A stretch of 64,000 nucleotides of DNA from Oceanobacillus timonensis (GCF_900166635.1 NZ_LT800497.1:407281-471280); one strand, 5' to 3'. Shown: positions 44,173 to 54,061, counted from the first letter of the stretch. Made by a program: numbers and translations. The notes: generated by a model not told the origin, from the sequence alone.

Positions 44173-44915
44173 TGTATATATTGCCTCCAATAAAATGAAA
44201 CTTCACTCAGCGGCCGTTTTGTTTTCCTGCCACCGAATGCTGTTTGAATAAATCAGGGTGTGGGCTTCCATTATTTCCTGTATGTGCAGCGTTATTTTTC
44301 TCTATCTTGAAGCACGAATTTTATGAGCGTTTACACCGCAGAAAAAATCATTATCAGAATAAGTTTACGTTATTTAGAGATACAATGCAAGATAAGACGG
44401 TTAAATCGTTCAATTCTATCTTTCAATAAGAAAAAACAGCATAGACCTAGAGGCTTAGCTGAAAATATGGCGCTGGGTTATTATCGATAAAGGAAATAGC
44501 AGGTAATATAAAAGTAAGCTGAAAAACCGGTTAATCAAAAAAATAAGATATGCATTTGCGTGAGCATTCGTTGTTTGATCTTATGGAGAAAAAGAGAAAT
44601 CAATTGTACAAGAATAATCAACAGATATGGATACCAAATCAATTCATTTTCATATAATACATCATAAGAACAGGCTAACGAAATATGAAGTGCTTATGAT
44701 ATGCAAAAAATTACAAATTCATGTAACTGGTGAAACTTATTGCCATTTCATACGTAATGAGAAGGGATAGAGAAGCTGCCAAAATGAATTGAATGGAGTT
44801 CTCTGGTTCTTTCTATCTAGATATCACATATATTTTTTTACTTCAGCTATTGTATATGAAAAAGCTTTTGTATATATTAATAAAAAAGGTATGTCCGAGG
44901 AGGGGGGACAATAAG
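44173..44915. other. 740-base gene-free region
   Basis: AT-rich, with short open frames but none having a convincing ribosome site, conserved motif or codon pattern. No terminator, riboswitch or repeat was recognised apart from a GAGGAGGGGGGA site at the right end belonging to the next gene. A frame of about 60 codons at 44244-44429 was judged spurious. Confidence 0.5.
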
Positions 44916-45494
44916 ATGAAAAGCAGGACGGTTTATTTGCTGTTTACGGATACAGGCAGTTATCTGTCACGATTGATTCATCTGTATACCCAGGAGCCGT
45001 TAAACCATGTTTCGATTGCTTTAGATAGAGAATTAACAGAAGTTTATAGCTTTGGGAGAAAGCAACCTAATAATCCATTTATTGGTGGTTTTGTGAAAGA
45101 GGATATTTCCTCCCCTTTTTTAAACCAATCCAGATGTGAAATTTATGAACTGGAAGTGACCAGAAAAGAATATGAATATATTACATCCTTTATTCAACAT
45201 ATAGAAATTGACAAAGAGAAGTATCGTTATAATTTTATCGGGCTGATTGGAGTTATGATGAACGTAAAAATCACACGTCAAACAGCATTTTTCTGCTCAC
45301 AGTTTGTAGCTACGATATTACAAAATGTAACGAGCCTTCCATTAACAAAAGATCCATACTTTACCACACCGGAAGATATTCGAAGTGCTTCCAATTTAAA
45401 GCTTGTTTATGAAGGCGTCTTGTTACAGTATAAAAATATAGATTCTTTATCAGAAACGGAACAGCCATCATTATCTTATATTTCTAATTTGTAG
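44916..45494 (+). CDS. permuted papain-like (YiiX/YebB-type) hydrolase
   Basis: A 192-residue protein with the circularly permuted NlpC/P60 papain-like fold: an early His in LNHVSIALD and a later Cys in FFCSQFVATIL, the arrangement of YiiX/YebB proteins. These usually cleave amide or thioester bonds in peptidoglycan or lipids. It has no signal peptide with the chosen start. GAGGAGGGG lies about 9 bases before ATG 44916; a longer upstream frame is hydrophobic but lacks a ribosome site. Single gene. Confidence 0.75.
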   Translation: MKSRTVYLLFTDTGSYLSRLIHLYTQEPLNHVSIALDRELTEVYSFGRKQPNNPFIGGFVKEDISSPFLNQSRCEIYELEVTRKEYEYITSFIQHIEIDKEKYRYNFIGLIGVMMNVKITRQTAFFCSQFVATILQNVTSLPLTKDPYFTTPEDIRSASNLKLVYEGVLLQYKNIDSLSETEQPSLSYISNL

Positions 45495-45515
45495 ATTGAT
45501 GATAAAGAATTTTAA

Positions 45516-45557
45516 AGAAAAAGCACAAACGCATGATGAAGCGTTTGTGCTTTTTCT
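45516..45557. terminator. bidirectional terminator
   Basis: AGAAAAAGCACAAACGC pairs with its complement at 45541-45557 between convergent genes. Confidence 0.93.
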
Positions 45558-45563
45558 TACCCT

Positions 45564-46235
45564 TTATTCAAATAAATCCTGCATGGCATCCATGCTGACG
45601 TCTTGAATGCCAAGCGTTTCATAAGGAACAACCAGTTTCATCGTAATATTATTTGCTTCCAAATCCATATGCTGTACCGCAACGTCAAAATTCCCCTCCA
45701 AATCCATATCTGTTACAGCTACATAAATCTCTTGGCTGTCCGGATCGATGGTCACCCATTCAGGCATTGGTAAAAATCGATCCATATATTCCATGATTTT
45801 TTTGTTCGGAAGCTCTAAAAGCCCAACAGAGATAGATTTTTGCTGCAATACCAGGTCGCCATTTGCCTGTTCGATCGGTTCAAGACGGACCGATAAAGGA
45901 ACGGTGGATGAAAAGACAGGAAGTTCTCCCATCAGGTGGACATCATCTTCCAGTAAAATACGGTAGTGATGATCCGACCCCTCCAGCAATTTTTCAACAT
46001 AGGCATTGATTAAATTGTTTAAATTCTGCTTGGTCGTCTGAATATAAAACTCCGAGCTTTCTTGTTCATCTATCGTAGACTTTGGAGGGAATGCATTATT
46101 GGAAACCGGCCAAAAAATCAGTGCCAGCAATACAAGTAAGATGATACCATTCAAAATAAGAAGGGCAAGAAAGCCGGCCTTCCACTTATTATTTATTTTA
46201 AAACGTCTGTTTTTTGCTCTCATTGTTATGTTCAT
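45564..46235 (-). CDS. ypmS: YpmS-like DUF2140 protein
   Basis: A 223-residue protein with a short basic N-terminus, one membrane helix (FLALLILNGIILLVLLALIFW) and an extracellular domain of about 180 residues. YVEKLLEGSDHHYRILLEDDVHLMGELPVFSSTVPLSVRLEPI and the C-terminal MDLEANNITMKLVVPYETL match the YpmS family. Function unknown. It lies 6 bases after the YpmR-like gene, the same pair as ypmRS in B. subtilis. Confidence 0.87.
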   Translation of the reverse strand: MNITMRAKNRRFKINNKWKAGFLALLILNGIILLVLLALIFWPVSNNAFPPKSTIDEQESSEFYIQTTKQNLNNLINAYVEKLLEGSDHHYRILLEDDVHLMGELPVFSSTVPLSVRLEPIEQANGDLVLQQKSISVGLLELPNKKIMEYMDRFLPMPEWVTIDPDSQEIYVAVTDMDLEGNFDVAVQHMDLEANNITMKLVVPYETLGIQDVSMDAMQDLFE

Positions 46236-46241
46236 CCCAAC

Positions 46242-47153
46242 TTAATTAAAATATTCCAGAATGCGCTCAGCCATTAAATAGTATCCGTCATAATTAGGAT
46301 GGAAATTATCATCCGCGAATAAATTTACCGTTGTGTCATCGAATAAATCATCAATGGGTACAAAGGTGCTGTTCTCATTTTGGTTGACGATTTCTCTGCC
46401 TGTATCATTCCAGTTAAGGACAATCTGATCGAGTTCTTCAATGTCTTCAAAATAATTTTTAAAAGGATTAAATATGCCTAATAGATAAATAGAAGCATCA
46501 TCATTGATAGAACGAATTTCGTCAAATATATCATTTAATCGTTCTTCGTAAAAGGTTTGTTCTTCATTAAAATAGTTGATTTCTAAATCCATGATATTTT
46601 CTTTCAGCACCCGCATAATATCATTTGCTCCGATGGTCATAATGACAATATCCGCTTCTTCAAGGGCATCTGCGATTTCCGGCTCTTCTTCCAGCCGCTT
46701 CAGCAATTGATCAGAACGATTTCCACGCTTGCCAAAGTTCGTAAAGTGAATATTCGTATACAGAATCTGCAGTGTTCTGTCTAATATCCCGACGTAACCG
46801 CCCTGGTTGGTATCATCTCCTACGCCTTGTGTCAGGGAATCTCCCAGTGTAACGATTTCTACATCTTCATCGGAAGCAAAATCAAATGTATTCTCCAATT
46901 CTTCATCAACAGCTATGGGGCCATTTTCCTGTTCGTCGTTATTCCCCATGACCTCTTCACTTTCGTCTTCTTGTTCATCTTCTTCATCGTTTGTTTCTTC
47001 AGGCGTAATTTGTTCTCTCAGCGCATCTTCTCTTTCCCTTTGTTCAGAGTTTAACTGGAAATAGGGGAGCTGTAAAATAGCAATAACTGCAATTACAACA
47101 ACGAGAAGGGAGCTAATGAGAATAAGCCATTTCTTTTTTGTCATCTTCATCAT
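46242..47153 (-). CDS. ypmR: SGNH/GDSL hydrolase, YpmR-like
   Basis: A 303-residue exported, membrane-anchored esterase/lipase of the SGNH family. N-terminal helix WLILISSLLVVVIAVIAIL is followed by an E/D-rich linker and the catalytic domain. Block I is TLGDSLTQGVGDD (nucleophile Ser), block II is FGKRGNRSDQLL, block III is TIGANDIM (Asn) and block V is DDNFHPNYDGY (Asp and His). Probable substrates are lipid or cell-wall esters. It is the first gene of the pair with YpmS. Several start codons lie close together behind AGGTG; the first ATG is taken. Confidence 0.88.
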   Translation of the reverse strand: MMKMTKKKWLILISSLLVVVIAVIAILQLPYFQLNSEQREREDALREQITPEETNDEEDEQEDESEEVMGNNDEQENGPIAVDEELENTFDFASDEDVEIVTLGDSLTQGVGDDTNQGGYVGILDRTLQILYTNIHFTNFGKRGNRSDQLLKRLEEEPEIADALEEADIVIMTIGANDIMRVLKENIMDLEINYFNEEQTFYEERLNDIFDEIRSINDDASIYLLGIFNPFKNYFEDIEELDQIVLNWNDTGREIVNQNENSTFVPIDDLFDDTTVNLFADDNFHPNYDGYYLMAERILEYFN

Positions 47154-47285
47154 CACACCTACGTGTTCTTTTCTTCTAGTTTATGTGGGAGCAAATAAAA
47201 TTACCTATGAATTCAAAAGGAATTTGCTTTCCTGTTTATCTATTTATATTTTAATCAAGGATAGAGAATACTAAACAAATGAAAC

Positions 47286-47320
47286 GAAAAACGCCTTCTA
47301 AGTTTTATGCTAGAAGACGT
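47286..47320 (-). terminator. terminator of the sulfhydrylase gene
   Basis: ACGCCTTCTA (47291-47300) and TAGAAGACGT (47311-47320) pair with one G-U; a T-run follows on the minus strand. Confidence 0.8.
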
Positions 47321-47417
47321 CACTGAACATTTATTATAACACAAATATACCCATCTTTCTTCTGTGAAATATACCGTAATCGATAGAAGAAAGACAGGTA
47401 TGGTGAACTTGTACACA

Positions 47418-49076
47418 TTAACGTCCGGAACTGCGTAACTTTAGAGCAAGCTCTGGCGGGTGCACATTGGAAAGGATGAATATGTCAGATGTTACGTCGG
47501 GATGTGACTTAGTGAATAAAATCGTTCCTTGATAAGCCGCATTTTCTTCTGGTACCGCTTTGCCTTCCTGCAGCCAAATTGCATCAGCTCCAGTCAGTAT
47601 ATCTGTTGTCACCTCATCTGTATCTGCTGCCGGAATAACCTCATAACCCAATTTATATAGAGGTACAATGTCTTCATCCGCGATACCAATAGTAACAATC
47701 CGTTTCTTACGGACGCCTTCGCTGCGGTCAAATGGAGATTGCAACAAATTTTGTACCGCTATTTCTTCAGCAGATTGTTGATTTCCCAGTGATTTTCCTG
47801 TTGCTTTATCAATGGCTTGATCCAAGTCAGCTACTATATCATCGAATGCTTCCAGACCGACTGATAAACGGACCAATTCCTCTGGTGTTCCGCTTTTTTT
47901 CAATTCCTCAGCTGTTAGCTGCTGGTGCGTTGTAGAAGCAGGGTTAATAATCAGTGATTTGGCATCCCCGACATTGGCAACATGAGACCAGAGCTCTACA
48001 TTATCAATTAAAGTACGGCCTGCATCACGGCCGCCTTCAATCCCAAACGTAATAACGGAACCAAAGCCGCCTTTTAAATATTTTTTAGCAAGCTGGTGGG
48101 ATGGGTGTGACTCTAACCCTGGGTAGTTAATCCATTCTACTGCAGGATGTTTTTCCAGATAAGCGGCCAGTTTTTCCGCATTTTCATTATGCTGCTTGAT
48201 TCGTAGATGCAATGTTTCCAATCCTTGCAGTAATAAAAAGGCGCTTTGCGGACTGAGTGCAGGGCCAATATCACGTAATAACTGAACACGCAATTTCGTA
48301 ATAAAAGCGGCTGGTCCCAAATCCGCATATTTTAAGCCGTTATAGCTTTCATCCGGCTCAATAAAGTCAGGGAATTTCTCATTGTTCCAGTCAAATCTGC
48401 CGCTGTCTACAACAATACCGCCAATCGTTGTACCATGTCCGCCGATCCATTTTGTGGCAGAGTGAACGACAATATCTGCGCCCCAAGTCAGCGGTTTGGC
48501 AACATAAGGTGCAAATGTATTATCTATAATTAAAGGAATGCCATGATGATGCGCAATATCAGCCACTGTTTCGACATCAAAGATATATAGACTCGGATTG
48601 GTGATGATTTCACCAAAGATAGCTTTGGTTTTATCCGTAATCGCAGCTTCAATAGCTTCTGGATCAGTACCGTCTACAAATTTCACATCGATTCCATATC
48701 GAGGAAGCGTGTTGGCAAATAAATTATACGTTCCGCCGTACAGATTGCTGTCTGTAATAATTTCGTCTCCAGCGCGTGTAATATTTAAGATGGTCATCGT
48801 AATGGCAGCCATTCCCGAGGATACGCCTAAAGCACCGACACCGTCTTCTAATTGCGCTATCCGCTGCTCCAGCACATCTACCGTCGGATTCATCATGCGG
48901 GTATAGATGTTTCCTGGTTCAGCTAATCCGAATAAGTTTTGTGCATGTTCTGTGTCACGGAATACATAAGAAGTCGTTTGATAGATAGGGACTGCACGGG
49001 CTCCGGTAGCAGGGTCCGGAACTTGTCCTCCGTGTAATAAAATCGTTTCGTCCTGCTGTAAGCGGTTATTTGACAT
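47418..49076 (-). CDS. O-acetylhomoserine sulfhydrylase with extra C-terminal domain
   Basis: A 552-residue protein. Residues 1-430 form a Cys/Met-metabolism PLP enzyme: [14 protein letters not shown], [15 protein letters not shown] segment [31 protein letters not shown], and the Schiff-base Lys in [14 protein letters not shown]. The [23 protein letters not shown] form and the S-box upstream identify O-acetyl-L-homoserine sulfhydrylase (homocysteine synthesis) over cystathionine lyases. Family members usually stop near residue 430. Here a 120-residue extension follows ([19 protein letters not shown] to [10 protein letters not shown]) and resembles a small Rossmann-like or CoA-binding domain. 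Its role is unknown. AGGGAGG precedes the ATG. Confidence 0.87.
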   Translation of the reverse strand: MSNNRLQQDETILLHGGQVPDPATGARAVPIYQTTSYVFRDTEHAQNLFGLAEPGNIYTRMMNPTVDVLEQRIAQLEDGVGALGVSSGMAAITMTILNITRAGDEIITDSNLYGGTYNLFANTLPRYGIDVKFVDGTDPEAIEAAITDKTKAIFGEIITNPSLYIFDVETVADIAHHHGIPLIIDNTFAPYVAKPLTWGADIVVHSATKWIGGHGTTIGGIVVDSGRFDWNNEKFPDFIEPDESYNGLKYADLGPAAFITKLRVQLLRDIGPALSPQSAFLLLQGLETLHLRIKQHNENAEKLAAYLEKHPAVEWINYPGLESHPSHQLAKKYLKGGFGSVITFGIEGGRDAGRTLIDNVELWSHVANVGDAKSLIINPASTTHQQLTAEELKKSGTPEELVRLSVGLEAFDDIVADLDQAIDKATGKSLGNQQSAEEIAVQNLLQSPFDRSEGVRKKRIVTIGIADEDIVPLYKLGYEVIPAADTDEVTTDILTGADAIWLQEGKAVPEENAAYQGTILFTKSHPDVTSDIFILSNVHPPELALKLRSSGR

Positions 49077-49113
49077 TGTATTTCCTCCCTTTTTTTGAAC
49101 ACACTTTTCAATG

Positions 49114-49149
49114 AAAAAAGAGCGCCCTTCTAAAATGAAGAGAGCTCTT
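49114..49149 (-). terminator. S-box expression-platform terminator
   Basis: Minus-strand AAGAGCTCTCTTC pairs with GAAGGGCGCTCTT, followed by a T-run, just downstream of the aptamer. This is the SAM-bound off state. Confidence 0.85.
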
Positions 49150-49168
49150 ATAAGTGACTTTGAACTCT

Positions 49169-49269
49169 CTCTTATCTTTCAGATGATGTATCTGTAGGAT
49201 GTAGCACCTGATGCTTCAAGTTGCCGGGCTTCTTAGGGCCTATTCCCTCCACCGCTCTTTATAAGAGAT
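49169..49269 (-). promoter_or_regulatory. SAM-I (S-box) riboswitch
   Basis: On the minus strand the conserved blocks are in order: CTCTTATaaAGAGcGGTGGAG at the 5' side of P1, AGGCCCtaagaAGCCCGGCAAC, then GGTGCTACATCC, and GATAAGAG as the 3' side of P1. These are diagnostic for S-box aptamers that turn off methionine and cysteine genes when SAM is high. It controls the sulfhydrylase gene. Confidence 0.95.
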
Positions 49270-49345
49270 TCTGCTAAATATTTTGAAATTACTAGCGAGT
49301 ATATAGTTTTACAGATTAAAAGTCAAGTATTTTACTAGGAATTGA

Positions 49346-49380
49346 AATAGGAAGGTTCCTTTTCAAGAAACCTTCCTATT
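49346..49380 (-). terminator. hairpin after rarD
   Basis: AATAGGAAGGTT pairs exactly with AACCTTCCTATT. It has only a short T-rich end on the minus strand. Confidence 0.6.
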
Positions 49381-49417
49381 CCTGCTTGATCATTTGAGCT
49401 AATAAAACGGGCTGAAG

Positions 49418-50338
49418 CTATGCGGTTGCCTTCTTCTTTCCTTTTTTGCGCGGCGTATCCCGATAAATACTTACCATATAGATAACAAGCGCAAACCAGA
49501 TCAGTGCAAAGGTAATCATATGGTGCACGGTGAACGTCTCATTATATAGAAACACGCCCAGGAAGAACATAATTGTCGGAGCGACGTATTGCAAAAAACC
49601 AACCATTGCCAATGGTATTCGTTTAGCACCTGCAGCAAATAACAGTAAAGGCACTGCAGTAACGATACCTGCTCCTATGAGCAAAAGATTGTCCGGTGCA
49701 AACAAAGGAGAAAAAGTAAATGATCCTTCCGATGGGATAAAGATTAAATATAGTAGAGCAATGGGTGCAACCACGAGTGTTTCAATCGTCAATCCGTACA
49801 TGGCGTGCAGGTTGACCGTCTTTTTAATCAGTCCGTAAAAACCAAAGGTGAGCGCTAATAACAGCGAAATCCAAGGGAACACACCATAACTCAGTGTTAA
49901 ATAAAGCACCCCAATCCCTGCAAGGATGAAAGATAGGACTTGTCCTTTTGTTGTTTTTTCTTTCAATACAAAGACCGCTAATAAAATACTGATTAAAGGA
50001 TTGATATAATAGCCTAAACTAGCCTGTAGCACATGTCCATGCTGTACTGAAAAAATAAATAGAAACCAATTGATAGATATCACAATAGAAGCTGTACCGA
50101 TAGCAATGGTTTTCTTTTTATCGTTTTTTAGCTCGTGAACGGTTTCCATCAGATGACGCCAATTACCAGTCACCAGCACTAAGAAAACCATAAATACTAA
50201 GCTCCAGACAATCCGGTGAGCAAGTACCTCGCCAGCTGGAACGTGTTCTAGAAACTTCCAATATATTGGGAAGATTCCCCATAATAAATAAGCAACAAAG
50301 GTAATAACTGCTCCTTGTTTTAAAGATTTATCCTCCAT
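49418..50338 (-). CDS. rarD: EamA-family transporter RarD
   Basis: A 306-residue membrane protein with ten predicted helices in two EamA repeats. The N-terminal VITFVAYLLWGIFPIYWKFLEHVPAGEVLAHRIVWSLVFM is the RarD signature. ASLGYYINPLISILLAVFVLKEK ends the first repeat, and VGFLQYVAPTIMFFLGVFLYNE is in the second. RarD proteins are poorly characterised exporters (drug/metabolite superfamily). The C-terminus is basic (RKKGKKK). AAGGCAGG precedes the ATG. Divergent from the methionine gamma-lyase gene. Confidence 0.92.
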   Translation of the reverse strand: MEDKSLKQGAVITFVAYLLWGIFPIYWKFLEHVPAGEVLAHRIVWSLVFMVFLVLVTGNWRHLMETVHELKNDKKKTIAIGTASIVISINWFLFIFSVQHGHVLQASLGYYINPLISILLAVFVLKEKTTKGQVLSFILAGIGVLYLTLSYGVFPWISLLLALTFGFYGLIKKTVNLHAMYGLTIETLVVAPIALLYLIFIPSEGSFTFSPLFAPDNLLLIGAGIVTAVPLLLFAAGAKRIPLAMVGFLQYVAPTIMFFLGVFLYNETFTVHHMITFALIWFALVIYMVSIYRDTPRKKGKKKATA

Positions 50339-50545
50339 GATACATTCCTGCCTTCTGAAAAAAATGAAACTAAAATTAATATTAAAACTTTATAAGAAAG
50401 GAAGCAATGCTTTTTCAAATAATCTATTTCTTAATTTTAAACAAATTTCTAAAACGGAAACATTCCCAACAGCACAAGAATACTTTATCATAAAGAGAGA
50501 CACATCAGAATGTATCATCTTTACCAAGGATGGGAGAGAATATAA

Positions 50546-51727
50546 ATGGGGAAAAAGTTTAAACATATGGAAACGGCAATGATTCATGAAGGATATGATT
50601 CCAAAGAACTTCTGGGCAGTTTGACGCCGCCGCTTTTTCAAACATCTACATTCACATTTGATACAGCCGAACAGGGAGCAGCCCGCTTTGCCGGAGAAGA
50701 AGAAGGGCATGTCTATACCCGCGTCAGCAATCCAACCGTACAAATTCTGGAGAAAAAACTGGCAGCACTGGAAAAGGCGGAAAAAGGGTTAGCTTTTGCT
50801 TCAGGAATGGCTGCGATATCTGCGGTATTAATTGCACTTACCAAAGCAAATGACCATATCATCTGTTCTTCCGGGCTATATGGATGTACTTACGGGCTGC
50901 TGTCGATGATGGATGAAAAATACAATATTCAAACAGACTACGTAGCAATGACCGATGCTAAAAGTATGGAGGATTATATCCGTCCGGAAACAAAAGTGAT
51001 TTATATTGAAACACCGATTAATCCAACCATGGAAGTGATTGATTTGGAGCTGGTCATTCGCATTGCTGAAAAACATGACATTTTAGTGGTGGTGGATAAT
51101 ACATTTTCTACACCGTATTTACAACGTCCGCTGGAATTGGGAGCAGATGTCGTGGTGCATAGTGCCACCAAATATTTAAGCGGGCATGGCGACGTGATTG
51201 CAGGACTGGCAGCAGGGAAACAAGGATTAATAGACCAAATCGCTGCAACCACACAAAAGGATATTGGCGGGGTGCTTTCTCCATTTGATGCCTGGCTGGT
51301 GATTCGCGGTCTCAAGACATTACCGCTTCGAATGGATAGACATGCAGAAAATGCCTTACACATTGCAGAAAAATTAAAGCAGCATCCAAAGGTGAAACAG
51401 GTATTTTATCCTGGCGACCCGGAAAATAGCGGCTATGCCATTACGAAAAAACAAATGAAATCCGGCGGAGGTACACTTTCTTTTGAATTAGATGGTGGAA
51501 AAGCGGAAGTGCAGGCGTTTTTGAATCAACTGGAGTTAATAAAAATTGCTGTCAGTCTTGGTGATACCGAAACATTAATTCAGCATCCAGCTACGATGAC
51601 ACACGCTGTAATTCCTTATGAACAGCGTCAAAAAATGGGAGTTACAGATGCTTTAATACGGTTATCCGTCGGGATTGAGGGATGGCAGGATGTATGGGAA
51701 GATTTGGATCAGGCTTTAACGCATTGA
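50546..51727 (+). CDS. methionine gamma-lyase
   Basis: A 393-residue PLP enzyme of the Cys/Met family, cleaving L-methionine to methanethiol, 2-oxobutyrate and ammonia. Seen are FQTSTFTFDTAEQG, YTRVSNPTVQILEKKLAALE, the LYGCTYGLL segment with the Cys and neighbouring Tyr typical of methionine gamma-lyase, and the PLP Lys in VVHSATKYLSGHGDVIAG. The C-terminal SLGDTETLIQHPATMTHA is also typical. Cystathionine gamma-lyase or homocystathionine activities are alternatives. GGGAGAG precedes the ATG. No S-box precedes it, unlike the sulfhydrylase. Confidence 0.88.
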   Translation: MGKKFKHMETAMIHEGYDSKELLGSLTPPLFQTSTFTFDTAEQGAARFAGEEEGHVYTRVSNPTVQILEKKLAALEKAEKGLAFASGMAAISAVLIALTKANDHIICSSGLYGCTYGLLSMMDEKYNIQTDYVAMTDAKSMEDYIRPETKVIYIETPINPTMEVIDLELVIRIAEKHDILVVVDNTFSTPYLQRPLELGADVVVHSATKYLSGHGDVIAGLAAGKQGLIDQIAATTQKDIGGVLSPFDAWLVIRGLKTLPLRMDRHAENALHIAEKLKQHPKVKQVFYPGDPENSGYAITKKQMKSGGGTLSFELDGGKAEVQAFLNQLELIKIAVSLGDTETLIQHPATMTHAVIPYEQRQKMGVTDALIRLSVGIEGWQDVWEDLDQALTH

Positions 51728-51745
51728 AAATCATGTCGTTCTTTA

Positions 51746-51775
51746 TCCCTGAGCGTCATAGGGAGTCCTTTTTTT
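51746..51775 (+). terminator. weak terminator after methionine gamma-lyase
   Basis: TCCCT (51746-51750) and AGGGA (51760-51764) form a short stem, followed by GTCC and seven T. Confidence 0.45.
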
Positions 51776-51791
51776 GACAGAGTAAAATGTG

Positions 51792-51848
51792 ATTCAGCGG
51801 GGCGATATCGTACCTTACGAAACAAAACTTTACTCGTCCCCGCTGAAT
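51792..51848. repeat. inverted repeat before the cardiolipin synthase gene
   Basis: ATTCAGCGGGGCGA and TCGTCCCCGCTGAAT pair with one bulge across about 28 bases. No T-run follows. It could be a terminator-like or regulatory hairpin, or a decayed repeat. Confidence 0.4.
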
Positions 51849-51919
51849 GAAGTGCCGTTTTATGCTATGATAAGAGGGGACTTTCTTTTGTTGGAGAAGA
51901 AGTGATAGGAGCAGGATAT

Positions 51920-53359
51920 ATGGGATTATATTCAATAATTATCGGTCTAATGTTTGTTATAAATATTGCGCTGGCTATATCCATTATTTTTCTGGAGCGG
52001 AAGGATCCAACCTCTTCTTGGGCATGGGTAATGGTGTTATTATTTATCCCGATTATAGGGTTTATTCTGTATTTAGTTTTTGGACGTCCCATCAGCAATA
52101 GTCATATATTCAAGTGGGATCAGCGCAGCCGGATGGATGTAAAAAAAGCTGTACAAAAACAGATTCATGCCATCGAAAAAGACACATTTCAATTAAACCA
52201 TGAGGATTTAAGAAAACATCTTGATTTGGTCTATTTACATCTTCGTAATGGGGAAGCTGTTTATACAGAAAATAATGGCGTGGATATTTACACAGATGGC
52301 CACGAAAAATTTGAAGCGCTTTTAGAAGATATAAACCGTGCTAAGCATCATATTCATGTGCAATATTATATTATGCGGAGTGACGGGCTGGGGACCAGGC
52401 TTGCGAATGCCTTGATTAAGAAGGCAAAAGAGGGTGTATGTGTAAGGCTCTTATATGATGATATGGGGTCCAGATCATTGAAAAGAAGCTACATAAAAAA
52501 ACTGAGGGAAGCTGGCGTTCTCGTTGAAGCATTTTTCCCGTCCAGATTTATTATTAATTTTAAAATCAACTACCGGAACCATCGGAAATTAACGATTATT
52601 GATGGGGAAATCGGTTATATTGGCGGTTTTAATGTCGGGGATGAATATTTAGGGTTGAAAAGAAAAATGGGATATTGGCGTGACACCCATCTGCGGCTAA
52701 AAGGGGATGCCGTGCAAAGTATGCAGACACGCTTTGTATTGGATTGGAATCAGGCATCCAAGCACAAGATTTCTTATGAGGAAGAACATTTCCAGACGGT
52801 TTCCGGAGGGAAAATCGGTATGCAGATTGTCTCCAGCGGTCCAGATTCAGAATATGAACAAATCAAAAATGGGTATATGAAGATGATCATGGAAGCGGAA
52901 GAGTATATCTATATTCAGACCCCCTATTTTATACCCGATGAAAGCTTACGTGATGCTATTCGTATTGCCGTATTATCCGGTGTGGATGTGAAAATTATGA
53001 TCCCTAATAAACCGGATCATCCATTTGTCTATTGGGCAACGATGTATTATTGCGGTGATTTATTGAACGCTGGTGCAGACATTTTTATATATCAGAAGGG
53101 ATTCTTACATGCAAAAACGATTATCGTGGATGGGAATATAGCCACTGTCGGTACGGCAAACATTGATGTAAGGAGTTTCCGCCTTAATTTTGAGGTGAAT
53201 GCATTTTTATACGATATTAATGTTGTGGAGCGATTAATGAAAGAGTTTGACAACGATTTGGCACATTCCACACAAATGACGAAAAAACTATATGAAAAAC
53301 GTTCCATCGGTATTCGTTTTAAGGAGTCGGTCTCCCGTTTAATTGCCCCCGTATTATAG
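51920..53359 (+). CDS. cls: cardiolipin synthase
   Basis: A 479-residue phospholipase-D-family membrane enzyme condensing two phosphatidylglycerols to cardiolipin and glycerol. Two N-terminal helices (IIIGLMFVINIALAISIIFLE and SSWAWVMVLLFIPIIGFILYLVFG) precede two HKD motifs: HRKLTIIDGEIGYIGGFN and HAKTIIVDGNIATVGTANID. Length and order match bacterial Cls. The start is ATG at 51920, where AGGAGC lies about 7 bases away and the N-terminus matches family members; a GTG at 51902 is possible. Confidence 0.95.
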   Translation: MGLYSIIIGLMFVINIALAISIIFLERKDPTSSWAWVMVLLFIPIIGFILYLVFGRPISNSHIFKWDQRSRMDVKKAVQKQIHAIEKDTFQLNHEDLRKHLDLVYLHLRNGEAVYTENNGVDIYTDGHEKFEALLEDINRAKHHIHVQYYIMRSDGLGTRLANALIKKAKEGVCVRLLYDDMGSRSLKRSYIKKLREAGVLVEAFFPSRFIINFKINYRNHRKLTIIDGEIGYIGGFNVGDEYLGLKRKMGYWRDTHLRLKGDAVQSMQTRFVLDWNQASKHKISYEEEHFQTVSGGKIGMQIVSSGPDSEYEQIKNGYMKMIMEAEEYIYIQTPYFIPDESLRDAIRIAVLSGVDVKIMIPNKPDHPFVYWATMYYCGDLLNAGADIFIYQKGFLHAKTIIVDGNIATVGTANIDVRSFRLNFEVNAFLYDINVVERLMKEFDNDLAHSTQMTKKLYEKRSIGIRFKESVSRLIAPVL

Positions 53360-53486
53360 GATGAAACTTTATACAACGGGAGGTTTACAGGTGGTTCTTC
53401 ATAATGAAACGAACTGGGTAAGTGTCCTGAAATAAGCAAAAAGGACGCCGAACCTTCATAAAACAGTAAAGCAGGAGGAAAAAGAG

Positions 53487-54002
53487 ATGAATGCAAAACC
53501 ATGTTCCGCATCAGTAGCATTAAAAACAACACATGTACTTCCGCCGGATACGAATCAATACGGGACTTTATTTGGCGGGAAATTAATGGCGCATCTTGAT
53601 GATATTGGCGCTATTGCAGCAGTTAAACATGCAAATAACCCGGTCGTTACAGCATCTACGGATTCTGTCGATTTTTTAGCTCCCGTAAAAGGGGGGCACT
53701 ATATTTCCATTGAAGCCTTTGTGACCTGGACGCATCATACGTCTATGGAAGTATTTATCCGGGCGATTACAGAAGATATCCGGTCCGGGGAGCGGACAGC
53801 TTGCACAACGGCATTTATGACGTTTGTTGCCATTGATGAAAATGGGAAACCAATGGAAGTACCGCCAGTTTATCCGGAAACAGATGATGAAAAAATGCTT
53901 CATGAAAGTGCACCGCTTCGTGCCAGCCGCCGTGCAGATCGTAAAAAACAATCCAAACAGCTTGCAGAATCATTTGGCACGGTTTATCGGACAGAAAAAT
54001 AA
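53487..54002 (+). CDS. acyl-CoA thioesterase, hotdog fold (YkhA-like)
   Basis: A 171-residue cytosolic thioesterase of the broad-specificity acyl-CoA hydrolase group (YciA/BACH-like). It has TTHVLPPDTNQYGTLFGGKLMAHLDDIGAIAAVKHANNPVVTASTDSVDFLAPVKGGHYI, where Asn/Gly and the Asp of LDDIGA are the active-site region. WTHHTSMEVFIRAI, then TTAFMTFVAID, follow. The C-terminus is basic. AGGAGG precedes the ATG. Confidence 0.93.
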   Translation: MNAKPCSASVALKTTHVLPPDTNQYGTLFGGKLMAHLDDIGAIAAVKHANNPVVTASTDSVDFLAPVKGGHYISIEAFVTWTHHTSMEVFIRAITEDIRSGERTACTTAFMTFVAIDENGKPMEVPPVYPETDDEKMLHESAPLRASRRADRKKQSKQLAESFGTVYRTEK

Positions 54003-54015
54003 AATAACCTATATG

Positions 54016-54058
54016 AAAAACCGGGTACCATCTATTTTTTGATGGTACCCGGTTTTTT
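54016..54058. terminator. bidirectional terminator
   Basis: AAAAACCGGGTACCATC pairs with GATGGTACCCGGTTTTT between convergent genes. Confidence 0.93.
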
Positions 54059-54061
54059 ACG

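Larger units (their letters stand above)
49077..49417. other. intergenic region holding the S-box leader and a terminator
   Basis: A 340-base gap between two minus-strand genes. The right part carries the terminator of rarD (49346-49380), the centre the SAM riboswitch (49169-49269) and the left its expression-platform hairpin (49114-49149). Nothing else was recognised. Confidence 0.7.

Noticed and set aside
44244..44429. 61-residue frame in the gap after the ABC-F gene
   Set aside because: No ribosome site, no family resemblance and cysteine/phenylalanine-rich random-looking composition.
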